DNA of 30,805 nucleotides from CAZCAC01 sp964496575 (GTDB lineage: Bacteria; Planctomycetota; UBA1135; GCA-002686595), in assembly GCA_964496575.1 (NCBI GenBank), contig CAZCAC010000104.1, forward strand, positions 1 through 30,805, in the 5' to 3' direction. The notes beneath the pieces were generated by a model, which saw only the letters and a list, made by a program, of their open reading frames with translations, searched no databases and had not been told where the DNA came from. A program made the translations under genes and the position numbers. Shown in pieces: positions 7,221 to 14,580 of the stretch (positions within the stretch are counted from its first letter, which is position 1; each line of letters starts with the position of its first letter).

Positions 7221-9317
7221 CTACTCGATCACGTCGACGCGGGCCTGGCGGGCCATCGCGGCGCGGGTCACGTCGGGGATCGACATGTTGCTGAGGGCGC
7301 GCGAGGCGGCCACCTGGATCGGCAGGGCGGCGTCGGAGGAGATCACCGTGACCAGCCCGCTCAGGAGAGCCGGGGGACCGGAGAGGGACTCGCGGGCGGC
7401 GATCTGGGCGATCGCGTCCGCCGCGGCGATGCGCGCGGCCTCGGAGCGGCCGTCGTCGCCGAGCACTCCCATCAGGGCGGGGATCGCGTCACCGGTGCCG
7501 ACCGTGGCCAGGGCGGTCATCGCCGGAAGGGTGACCGAGTCGCCGCGGGAGGCGAGGGTACCGGCCAGCGAGTCGAGCGCGCCGGAGATGTTGCCCCCGG
7601 CGAGACCGAGCCCCGCGAGGACGTCGGCGGCACGCGCGGCGAGGTGGTCGGCGCGGGCGCGGTCACCGTCCAGGCTTTCGGACATCGCGGCCTCGATCGC
7701 GTCAGTCTCGCCGGCGCCGGTGATCGTCGCCGCGACGCGATCGGCCCAGTCCTCCGACTCGGTGATCATGACCACCGGCGTGTTCGCGGTGCGCTCGTCG
7801 AGGCCGATCTCGTGGAGGACCTGGTCGACGGTGAGGTCGGGCAGCTCGTCGGAGAGGACGATGACGTCGACGCCGGGGACGCGCTTGAGCAGGGCGAGGC
7901 CCATCGCTCCGCGGTCCCAGAAGTTGACCACCATGCCGCTGCCGGAGAGGGCCTCGGTGATCGCCTGGCCACGGGCGGCCTGGCCGTCGATGACGACGCC
8001 GAGGCGCATGATCTCGCGACCGGCGGCCGCGCCGAGGGCGGAGACCACATCGGGGCCGGCGGCGGTACGGCTGCGGTGGGCGATGCGGCCGAGAGCCACG
8101 GCGGCCTCGCCGCTCATCGCCGCGTCGTCGGAGGCGAGCGCCGCGTTCAGCGCGGGAACGGCCGCGAAGGCGCCGTCGCCGATGACCCGGATCAGCCCGA
8201 TCGCGGTGGTGGTGTCGGAGTCGCGAACGGCCCAGGCGAGAGCCCGGTCGAGCGCATCGATCCCGGTCGCGTTCACCGCGATGGAGGCCTTGCCGACCTG
8301 GTCCTCGAGGCCGGAGACGTCCTGGCCCGCATCACCGCGCAGGGCGATCTCGATCTGCTGGGAGACGTAGGCGCGAGCCAGGCCGGCGCGGGCGTCGAGG
8401 CTGCCCGGGTCCGCGGCGAGGGCGCCGTAGTAGGCGTTCTTCGAGAGCTCGTCGGCGTACAGGTAGCGCGGAACGGCGGTGGAGTAGAGTCCGTCGTCTC
8501 CCCAGTTCCAGACCACGTCGCTGTAGTCGACGGCCCGCAGGACCGTGGCGCGTCCGTGGTGGTAGTCGTCGCCGAGCGCGAGGAAGAGGGCGAGGGCGTC
8601 GCCTTGCGAGCCGACCTTCTTCGCGGCCTGCGCGGCGGCGCGCCGCACTCCTTCGTCCTCGTCGTTGAAGGCGTTCCAGGTCAGCGCGGCACCCGAGCGC
8701 GGATCACCGATGTAGCCGAGGATCAGCGCGACGTTGCGACGAAGGTAGGCGTCGTCGGTGCCGAGGGCGGCGACCAGCGGCAGCACCACGTCGGTGCCCA
8801 TCTCGGTCAGCGCCTGCATGAAGAGGACCCGGCGGTCGTTCGCGTTCTCGTCCCCCAGCGTCGGCAGCATGTACTGCACCGCGTACTCACCGTGGTTCGC
8901 GGCGAGGGCGCGGATCGCGCGCGCGCGCTCGATCACGTCGTCGCTCTGAACTCCGGAGAGGAGCTCGCGAATCGCTCCTTCATCGTCGGCGGTCTCGGCG
9001 CGACCGAGCTTCGCCCGGTCGATCAGGCGCTTGGCTACCAACTCGTACTGTCCCCCCTTGACGAGCATCTGCAACCAGACCTCGTGCTTGGTGGACTTCC
9101 ACAGCTCGTAGGCCTCTTCGTTGCTCGGGTCGGAGGCGAGGACGGCGGTGAACTTCTCCAGCGCGGCGGCGTCATCTCCTCGCTCGAGGAGATCGACCCC
9201 CTCGTTGAAGAGGTCCGCGGCGTCCTGAGGAGCAGCGGCGACGGACGTGGCCCCGGCAGAGAGAGACAGGGCGGTGAGAAGGGCGAGAAGACCGAAGTGG
9301 CGTCGCATACCGGTCAT
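7221..9317 (-). CDS. Exported HEAT-repeat protein with embedded receiver-like domain
   Basis: A 698-residue protein. A signal peptide covers about 1-29 (RRHFGLLALLTALSLSAG, ending AAA). A short TPR-like segment follows at about 32-70, then HEAT-type helical repeats at about 110-240 and 360-425. Residues about 436-535 look like a response-regulator receiver: GVVIDGQAARGQAI, then VDVIVLSDELPDL, then TPVVMITES. The usual phospho-acceptor Asp is Ser there and the N-terminal acidic pair is reduced to one Asp, so it is probably a pseudo-receiver. More HEAT repeats fill about 580-690. The ATG at 9317 has AAGGAA eight bases upstream. HEAT solenoids act as protein-binding scaffolds; its partner is unknown. 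A receiver-like fold in an exported protein is odd. Confidence 0.85.
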   Translation of the reverse strand: MTGMRRHFGLLALLTALSLSAGATSVAAAPQDAADLFNEGVDLLERGDDAAALEKFTAVLASDPSNEEAYELWKSTKHEVWLQMLVKGGQYELVAKRLIDRAKLGRAETADDEGAIRELLSGVQSDDVIERARAIRALAANHGEYAVQYMLPTLGDENANDRRVLFMQALTEMGTDVVLPLVAALGTDDAYLRRNVALILGYIGDPRSGAALTWNAFNDEDEGVRRAAAQAAKKVGSQGDALALFLALGDDYHHGRATVLRAVDYSDVVWNWGDDGLYSTAVPRYLYADELSKNAYYGALAADPGSLDARAGLARAYVSQQIEIALRGDAGQDVSGLEDQVGKASIAVNATGIDALDRALAWAVRDSDTTTAIGLIRVIGDGAFAAVPALNAALASDDAAMSGEAAVALGRIAHRSRTAAGPDVVSALGAAAGREIMRLGVVIDGQAARGQAITEALSGSGMVVNFWDRGAMGLALLKRVPGVDVIVLSDELPDLTVDQVLHEIGLDERTANTPVVMITESEDWADRVAATITGAGETDAIEAAMSESLDGDRARADHLAARAADVLAGLGLAGGNISGALDSLAGTLASRGDSVTLPAMTALATVGTGDAIPALMGVLGDDGRSEAARIAAADAIAQIAARESLSGPPALLSGLVTVISSDAALPIQVAASRALSNMSIPDVTRAAMARQARVDVIE

Positions 9318-9443
9318 GGAGGGGTTCCTTTCGCGTGGCTCGCGTCGCGAAGCTCGTTGCTGTGGCGGTGGGGCATCGGTCGGCGCGCGTCGGGGGGGAC
9401 GAGCCCTCTGGACCGAACCCGTTCTGGGGCAAATGGTTGCGGG

Positions 9444-9471
9444 ATGATAACGGGGGGGGCCACAGGATCAA
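9444..9471 (-). promoter_or_regulatory. Likely housekeeping promoter of the HEAT-repeat gene
   Basis: The minus strand has TTGATC (9466-9471), a 16-base spacer containing a run of eight C, and TATCAT (9444-9449). This is a good sigma-70-type match in very GC-rich DNA. It implies a leader of about 120 bases before the ATG at 9317. Confidence 0.45.
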
Positions 9472-9513
9472 GCGTGAACGCTTTCTCCCGGGTCTCCGAT
9501 CCGCCCGCGGACA

Positions 9514-9549
9514 CCCCCGAGGGGGGCGCTGCGTTCGGGTAGATACCCG
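9514..9549 (-). terminator. Two adjacent hairpins after anmK
   Basis: CGGGT-agat-ACCCG (9536-9549) and CCCCC-ga-GGGGG (9514-9525) follow the anmK stop on the minus strand within 50 bases. Neither has a T-run, so they are terminator-like only. Confidence 0.35.
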
Positions 9550-9564
9550 CCCGGGGCGGGCCGG

Positions 9565-10746
9565 CTACCGAGCGGGCGAGGTGATCTTGCCCAGGATGCG
9601 CCCGGCCCGGGCGCCGGTCGCCGACGGCCTCGTCACCGCCTCGCCGAGCAGGGCCCGCACCGCGAGAACGGCGAAGACCAGCGCCTCGCGGGCGTCGGGA
9701 TCTACGCCGATCTTCGAAGAGGAGCGGGGCACACCCGCCCCGAGGTGCCGCTCCAGGGCGGTGACGAGGGTTCGGTTGTGGAGGCCCCCGCCGGCGATCC
9801 AGACGGTCTGCGGGGCCCTCGGCAGGTGTTCCCGGACCCCCCGGGCCACCGTCCGCGCGACCAGCTCGACCGCGGTGGCGAGGAGCGCCGGGGGGCTCGC
9901 CGAATCGGTTCCCTCCGCCTCGAGGAGTCCGTCGATCCAGGCCTCGCCGAAGGTGTCGCGACCGGTGCTCTTCGGGGGGGCGAGGGAGAAGAAGGGGTGC
10001 TCGAGCCAGCGCTCGACCAGGTCGGGGCGAGGGGCGGCGCCCGCGGCGCTCCCGCCGCCCGGATCGAAGGGGCGGCCCAGGAGCCGCCGGGCGAGACCGT
10101 CGAGCAGACTCCCCGCGGGCCCGGTGTCGAACGCGAGGGGCTCCGCCCCCTCCTCCAGCCAGGAGAGGTTGGCGAGGCCGCCGAGGTTCAGGATCGCGGT
10201 GGGGCGCGGCGCCGCGGCGAACACGACGTCGTCGGCGAGGACCGAGATCGGCGCCCCCTCCCCTCCCGCGGCGAGATCCCGCTGGCGGAAGTCGGAGACC
10301 ACGGCGACCCCTCCCGCCGCCTCGGAGAGGAAGTCCCCATCGCCGAGCTGCAGGCTCGCGGCCCCGCTCGGCTCGTCGCCGTCGTGGTGGTAGACGGTGA
10401 GGCCGTGGCTGCCGACGAGGTCGACCTCGACGGAGTGCCGCCGGGCGAGGTTCCGTACCGCTTCGCCGAAGGCGAGGCCGAGGTCGCGGGAGAGGAGCGC
10501 CACCTCGCGGACCCCGAGCACCCCGGCGCCGTCCAGGGCGGCGCGCACGCGGGAGCCGAGCTCGACCGGGAAGGGCGTGGTGGCGAAGTGCCGGCTCGCG
10601 CAGGCGCGCAGCCGCGGAATGCCGTCCCTTCCCCGGGAGATCTCGGGGCGGGCGAGCACGACGTCGATCCCGTCCCCCGAGGTTCCGCTGAGCACGCCGG
10701 CGACGACGGCGCGCCCCTCTTCCAGCCTTCGGCGCAAGTTCCTCAC
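9565..10746 (-). CDS. anmK: Anhydro-N-acetylmuramic acid kinase
   Basis: A 393-residue cytoplasmic sugar kinase of peptidoglycan recycling. It phosphorylates and opens 1,6-anhydro-MurNAc to give MurNAc-6-phosphate. The family signatures are visible: the ATP-binding GTSGDGIDVVL near the N-terminus, GSHGLTVYH (the family usually has Gln where this has Leu), NLGGLANLSWL, FDTGPAGSLLD, STGRDTFGEAW and the C-terminal AGGGLHNRTL. Length fits the family. I chose the GTG at 10746 because it places the first motif about 22 residues in; the frame stays open further upstream but would run into the divergent regulator gene. Only 22 bases separate the two start codons. No murQ or other recycling gene is next to it. 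Confidence 0.88.
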   Translation of the reverse strand: MRNLRRRLEEGRAVVAGVLSGTSGDGIDVVLARPEISRGRDGIPRLRACASRHFATTPFPVELGSRVRAALDGAGVLGVREVALLSRDLGLAFGEAVRNLARRHSVEVDLVGSHGLTVYHHDGDEPSGAASLQLGDGDFLSEAAGGVAVVSDFRQRDLAAGGEGAPISVLADDVVFAAAPRPTAILNLGGLANLSWLEEGAEPLAFDTGPAGSLLDGLARRLLGRPFDPGGGSAAGAAPRPDLVERWLEHPFFSLAPPKSTGRDTFGEAWIDGLLEAEGTDSASPPALLATAVELVARTVARGVREHLPRAPQTVWIAGGGLHNRTLVTALERHLGAGVPRSSSKIGVDPDAREALVFAVLAVRALLGEAVTRPSATGARAGRILGKITSPAR

Positions 10747-10768
10747 CGGGGGAAGGTACTCTCTTGGG

Positions 10769-12178
10769 ATGGTGAAGGAAAAAGGAGAGGAGCTTCCGGT
10801 TCTGGTGGTCGACGACGACGGCGACATCCGCCTCGCGCTGGAGATGCTGCTGCAGTACGAGGGCTACCCGGTGTGGACCGCGCGGCACGGGCAGGAAGCG
10901 CTGGCGCGATTGGAGGCGGAGGCGAAGGAGGGGCGGCGCCCGGCGGTGATCCTGACCGACCTGAAGATGCCGAACGTCGACGGGCTGGAGCTGCTCGAGC
11001 AGGTGCAGTCGCAGGAGAATCCCCCTCCGGTCATCCTGATCAGCGGCCACGGCGACGTCGCCACCGCGGTGGAGGCGATGCAGCGGGGCGCGGTGAACTT
11101 CCTGGAGAAGCCGCTGGTCGACAACCGGGTGCTGGTCACGATCCGGAGCGCATTGCACGCCGACCGCCTGGAGAAGGAGAACACCGGGCTGCGCCGCCAC
11201 CTCGCCGATCGCTGGGAGCTGGTGGGTCAGAGCGACTCGATGCGCGAGCTGCGGATGCAGATCGAGCAGCTGGCGACCTCCGAGGCCGCGGTCTTGATCA
11301 CCGGCGAGAACGGCACCGGCAAGGAGGTGGTGGCACGCAACCTGCACCTGCGCGGCCCGCGCGCGGCCGGCCCTTTCGTCACCGTCAACTGCGCGGCGAT
11401 CCCCGACGAGCTGATCGAGTCGGAGCTGTTCGGGCACGAGAAGGGCAGCTTCACCGGCGCGCACGAGCGGCGCATCGGTCACTTCGAGGCCGCGGACGGT
11501 GGCACGTTGTTTCTCGACGAGATCGGCGACATGCCGGCGGGTGCGCAGGCGAAGGTGCTGCGCGCGCTGGAGAACCACGAGATCACGAGAGTGGGCGACA
11601 GCGTGAACATCCCGGTCGACATCCGGGTCATCGCGGCGACCAACGCGGACCTGTCGAAGGCGGTGGAGGAAAAGACCTTCCGCCTCGACCTCTTCTACCG
11701 CCTGAACGTCGTCCCGCTGCGCATCGCCCCGCTGCGCGAGCGCCGCGACGACGTGCCGGCCCTGGCCCAGCACTTCCTCGAGGAGGCGGCGAGGCGGGCG
11801 GGCCGCAGCCCGCGGGGGCTGGAGACCGCCGCCGTGTCGAAGCTCGAGGGGCTCGCGTACCCGGGCAACGTGCGGCAGCTGAAGAACCTGCTGGAAGGCG
11901 CGAGCGTCTTCGCCACCGGTCCCGTCGTGACCGCCGCCGATCTCGATCGGATCCTCGAGGCGGGCCCGGCGATGTCCACTCCGGGCGAGGCGGGCACGGG
12001 TGCCTTCGCCGACCCGCTGCAGTCACCGACCTTCGAGGAGTTCAAGGATCGGAGCGAGGCGCTCTTCTTCCAGTTGAAGCTGGAGGCGAACGGCGGCAAC
12101 GTCAAGCGCACGGCGGAGCAGCTGGGGATGCAGCGCTCGCACCTGTACAAAAAGCTGGATCGGTACGGGTTGCGGTAG
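10769..12178 (+). CDS. Sigma-54-dependent response regulator (NtrC family)
   Basis: A 469-residue activator of sigma-54 promoters. The receiver (about 10-128) has the acidic triplet DDD at 15-17, the acceptor Asp64 in ILTDLKMPNVDG, the Ser of ILISGHGD and the Lys of LEKPL. The AAA+ domain (about 150-375) has Walker A GENGTGKE (the family usually has GESGTGKE), the sigma-54 contact loop as GSFTGA rather than GAFTGA, and Walker B TLFLDEIGDMP. A Fis-type helix-turn-helix closes the protein (about 430-469: GGNVKRTAEQLGMQRSHLY). No partner histidine kinase is adjacent, so it is an orphan here. It is divergent from anmK and is followed 36 bases later by an MFS transporter. Its targets are unknown. 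Confidence 0.93.
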   Translation: MVKEKGEELPVLVVDDDGDIRLALEMLLQYEGYPVWTARHGQEALARLEAEAKEGRRPAVILTDLKMPNVDGLELLEQVQSQENPPPVILISGHGDVATAVEAMQRGAVNFLEKPLVDNRVLVTIRSALHADRLEKENTGLRRHLADRWELVGQSDSMRELRMQIEQLATSEAAVLITGENGTGKEVVARNLHLRGPRAAGPFVTVNCAAIPDELIESELFGHEKGSFTGAHERRIGHFEAADGGTLFLDEIGDMPAGAQAKVLRALENHEITRVGDSVNIPVDIRVIAATNADLSKAVEEKTFRLDLFYRLNVVPLRIAPLRERRDDVPALAQHFLEEAARRAGRSPRGLETAAVSKLEGLAYPGNVRQLKNLLEGASVFATGPVVTAADLDRILEAGPAMSTPGEAGTGAFADPLQSPTFEEFKDRSEALFFQLKLEANGGNVKRTAEQLGMQRSHLYKKLDRYGLR

Positions 12179-12214
12179 GGGCGCGCCAGGGAACCCCTCG
12201 TTATCCTCGAAGGG

Positions 12215-13429
12215 ATGCTCACCGATTCCCGCTGGCGCCGCGACTTCATCCGTCTACTCCTGGCGACCCTCTTCTTCGGCGCGGCGGCGGGGATCTTCCA
12301 GTCGACGATCAACAACTTCCTCGAGAGCGTCCACGGCTTCGAGGCGGAGGAGCGAGGGTGGCTGGAGTTTCCGCGAGAGCTGCCCGGGTTCCTGCTGATC
12401 TTCGTCGCCGGCCTCCTCCTCATCCGGCTGCGCGAGAGCCAGATCGCCGCCGTGGCCATGGTGCTCGCGGCGATCGGGGCGGTGGGACTCGGCTACCTCG
12501 CTCCGGGAACGTGGCTCCTGATCGCCTGGATCGCGATCTGGTCCCTCGGCGACCACATCCTCTTCGCGGTGCACGGCCCCCTGGGCCTGAAGCTCGCCCA
12601 CGACGGCGGCGAGGGCCGGCGCCTCGGCCAGCTGGGCGGCGCCTCCAACCTGGGGACGATCCTCGGCGTCGGCGGCGTCTTCCTCCTGGCCAGGTGGCGA
12701 GGCGACGACTTCCGCCTCTTCTTCCTCGTCGCCGCCGCCTGCTGTCTCTTCGCCGCGTACTACTACGGAGCGCTTCGAGTGGGGCGAGGGGATCCCCCCT
12801 CGCGCCGGATCGTCTTCCGCAAGGAGTACCGTCTCTTCTACGCGATCAGCGCGCTCTTCGGCACCCGCAAGCAGATCTTCCTGGTCTTCGGTTCGTGGGT
12901 GCTGGTCTCGATGCACGGCGTCTCGGTGTCGACGATGGCGTTGCTCTTCTTCGTCGCCTCCACCCTCGGCGTGGTGCTGCGGCCGCTCCTCGGCGACGTG
13001 ATCGACTGGCTGGGCGAGCGAAAGGTCCTCGCCGCCGACGAGCTGCTCCTGCTCGCGGTGTGCCTGACCTACGCGTTCGCCTCCGATCTGTTGCCCGCTC
13101 CGTACGCGCTCTGGGCGCTGTACGGCGCCTACGTCCTCGACCTGGTGCTCTTCGCGCTGCGCGTGGCCCGCGTCACCTACCTGAAGAAGATCGCCCTCGA
13201 CCCGGCGGACATCACGCCGACGATCTCGCTCGGGATCACCATCGACCACTCGGTGGCGATGACGCTGCCGATCCTCTCCGGCTACGTCTGGGAGGCCTTC
13301 GGCTTCCGGTGGGTCTTCCTCCTGGCCGGAGCGATCGCGCTGCTGGGCTTCTTCGTCTGCTTGCGCATCAGGGTCCCGGAAAACACCGCGCCCCCCCGCG
13401 GCGAGCTCGTCGCGGGAGGGCGGTCGTGA
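12215..13429 (+). CDS. Major facilitator superfamily transporter
   Basis: A 404-residue integral membrane protein with about 12 hydrophobic helices, two sets of six split by a charged loop near residues 190-210 (RVGRGDPPSRRIVFRKEYR). The loop between helices 2 and 3 is short and basic (LLLIRLRESQ), as in MFS carriers. The second half has GDVIDWLGERKVL, an MFS loop 8-9 equivalent. Substrate cannot be told. The ATG at 12215 has GAAGGG close upstream. It follows the sigma-54 regulator on the same strand and converges with the LysM gene, whose stop is 18 bases away. Co-transcription with the regulator is plausible. Confidence 0.82.
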   Translation: MLTDSRWRRDFIRLLLATLFFGAAAGIFQSTINNFLESVHGFEAEERGWLEFPRELPGFLLIFVAGLLLIRLRESQIAAVAMVLAAIGAVGLGYLAPGTWLLIAWIAIWSLGDHILFAVHGPLGLKLAHDGGEGRRLGQLGGASNLGTILGVGGVFLLARWRGDDFRLFFLVAAACCLFAAYYYGALRVGRGDPPSRRIVFRKEYRLFYAISALFGTRKQIFLVFGSWVLVSMHGVSVSTMALLFFVASTLGVVLRPLLGDVIDWLGERKVLAADELLLLAVCLTYAFASDLLPAPYALWALYGAYVLDLVLFALRVARVTYLKKIALDPADITPTISLGITIDHSVAMTLPILSGYVWEAFGFRWVFLLAGAIALLGFFVCLRIRVPENTAPPRGELVAGGRS

Positions 13430-13447
13430 ACCGGTCTACCTCGTGCT

Positions 13448-14353
13448 CTACGGAATCCGAAGCTTCATCCCGACGGTCAGGTCGTCGGGGCTGGAGAGCT
13501 CGTCGCGGTTCGCCTCGTAGATCTTCTCCCACGAGGCGCCGCTGCCGTAGACCTTCTTGGAGATCACCCAGAGGCTGTCGCCCTCGACGACTTCGTACAG
13601 ATTGCCGAGAGCGATCGAGGGATCGGGCTCGGGAGGGGTGACTGCCTCGCCGTCGGTCCTCGTCGCCGAGCTCGAGTCGGAGCGGCCGTCGAAGACCGGC
13701 ACCAGGACCTTCTCGCCGGGAGCGACGTAGGTCCGCCCTTCGTTGAACTGGCGCAGGAGCGTCGACATCTGTTCGTCCCCGTACAGCTTCCGCGCCACCT
13801 CGACGAAGTTGTCCCCTCGCTGCCAGGTGTACCGCTTGATGTCCTCCTCGAAGGTGTCCTCGAGTCCATCGAGGGTGACCAGTACCGAACCCGGAGGCAG
13901 GACGCCGGTGGGCTGCCCGGCGCGGTTCGTTCCGCCGGTGTCCAGGAGCAGGTCGGGATCTTCCCCGCCGTCGTCCTCCGCCTCACCGGCGGGGTCCACT
14001 TCCTCGTGCAGGGCGAGCTCGTGCAGGGCGAGCAGGCCGCTTCCCCGCGATTCCGGTTCGTTCGCGTCTCCGCCGGCCGGAGCGGTGGGCCCTCCGCCGG
14101 GGACCGATTCCCGCCGGGGATTGGGGCCCTCGCGCGGCTCGCGGTCGCGGGCCGCGAGCTCCTCGGATCCGGTCGTCCCGGACGGTGGCGTCCCGGAATC
14201 GAGGCCCTCCCGGTCGGGCTCCCCTTCGGCGGTCTCGTCGGCCGGCCCCATCCCGAAAGGCTTGTCCTCGGAAGGCCCGAAAGTGACCGCGATGATCACC
14301 GTCACGAGGAAGAAACCGATCAGCAAAACGACGATCTTTTCGAACTGACCCAT
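13448..14353 (-). CDS. Membrane-anchored protein with LysM domains
   Basis: A 301-residue protein with one N-terminal helix (about 6-25, IVVLLIGFFLVTVIIAV), then a long acidic, Pro/Gly-rich low-complexity linker (about 26-155). Two LysM-type modules follow. The first, about 174-219, is divergent (YTWQRGDNFVEVARKLYG ... GEKVLVP). The second, about 252-301, is classical (YEVVEGDSLWVISKKVYG ... GMKLRIP). LysM modules bind peptidoglycan GlcNAc, so a periplasmic cell-wall-binding role is likely. I prefer the ATG at 14353; an in-frame TTG at 14389 would add 12 residues, and neither has a clear Shine-Dalgarno. It is convergent with the MFS gene and divergent from the glycosyltransferase. Confidence 0.82.
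   Translation of the reverse strand: MGQFEKIVVLLIGFFLVTVIIAVTFGPSEDKPFGMGPADETAEGEPDREGLDSGTPPSGTTGSEELAARDREPREGPNPRRESVPGGGPTAPAGGDANEPESRGSGLLALHELALHEEVDPAGEAEDDGGEDPDLLLDTGGTNRAGQPTGVLPPGSVLVTLDGLEDTFEEDIKRYTWQRGDNFVEVARKLYGDEQMSTLLRQFNEGRTYVAPGEKVLVPVFDGRSDSSSATRTDGEAVTPPEPDPSIALGNLYEVVEGDSLWVISKKVYGSGASWEKIYEANRDELSSPDDLTVGMKLRIP
14003..14032 (-). repeat. 15-bp perfect tandem duplication inside the LysM gene
   Basis: CTCGTGCAGGGCGAG occurs twice head to tail (14003-14017, 14018-14032). It keeps the reading frame and yields a duplicated five-residue ALHE(L/E) unit in the linker before the LysM domains. Confidence 0.85.
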
Positions 14354-14370
14354 GGGAGTGCTGCGCGTGG

Positions 14371-14506
14371 CCAAGTACTTGGGGTACAAGGGTTTAGGGA
14401 GTCCCTCCGGATGGGGCGAAGCCCCCTGCCGAGCCAGTTATCCGCTCCCGGAGAAGGAGAGTCAAAAGAAAGATCGCAAATCCCACAAGATGAAGGGTTT
14501 GTGGGA
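14371..14506. promoter_or_regulatory. Structured region between LysM and glycosyltransferase genes
   Basis: Four inverted repeats are packed between divergent genes. CCAAGTACTTGG (14371-14382) is a perfect 12-bp palindrome. CTCCGG (14405-14410) pairs with CCGGAG (14448-14453) around GGGGC-gaa-GCCCC (14413-14425); CGGAT (14408-14412) could instead pair with ATCCG (14440-14444). TCCCACAA (14481-14488) pairs with TTGTGGGA (14499-14506). Read on the minus strand, the last hairpin is followed by a T-rich stretch like an intrinsic terminator, placed upstream of the LysM gene. I match none of this to a known riboswitch. Confidence 0.4.
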
Positions 14507-14580
14507 CATCGATCCACATCATGCAGGGCACCTCGAGCGGAGGCGAAGAGCGCGCTCGCCGGACCATTCCACCGGGCGGG

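Noticed and set aside
7713..8012. The HEAT-protein receiver as an active phospho-receiver
   Set aside because: The aligned acceptor Asp is Ser and the acidic pair is incomplete; ATP and a kinase would also be absent in the periplasm.
9745..13641. A very long plus-strand open frame (about 1300 codons)
   Set aside because: It runs antisense to anmK and out of frame through the sigma-54 regulator and MFS genes; its translation is Arg/Gly/Pro-rich with no domain. It is a product of high GC.
14395..14460. A known riboswitch ahead of the glycosyltransferase
   Set aside because: I compared the stems by eye with the cyclic-di-GMP and cobalamin patterns; no conserved core matched.
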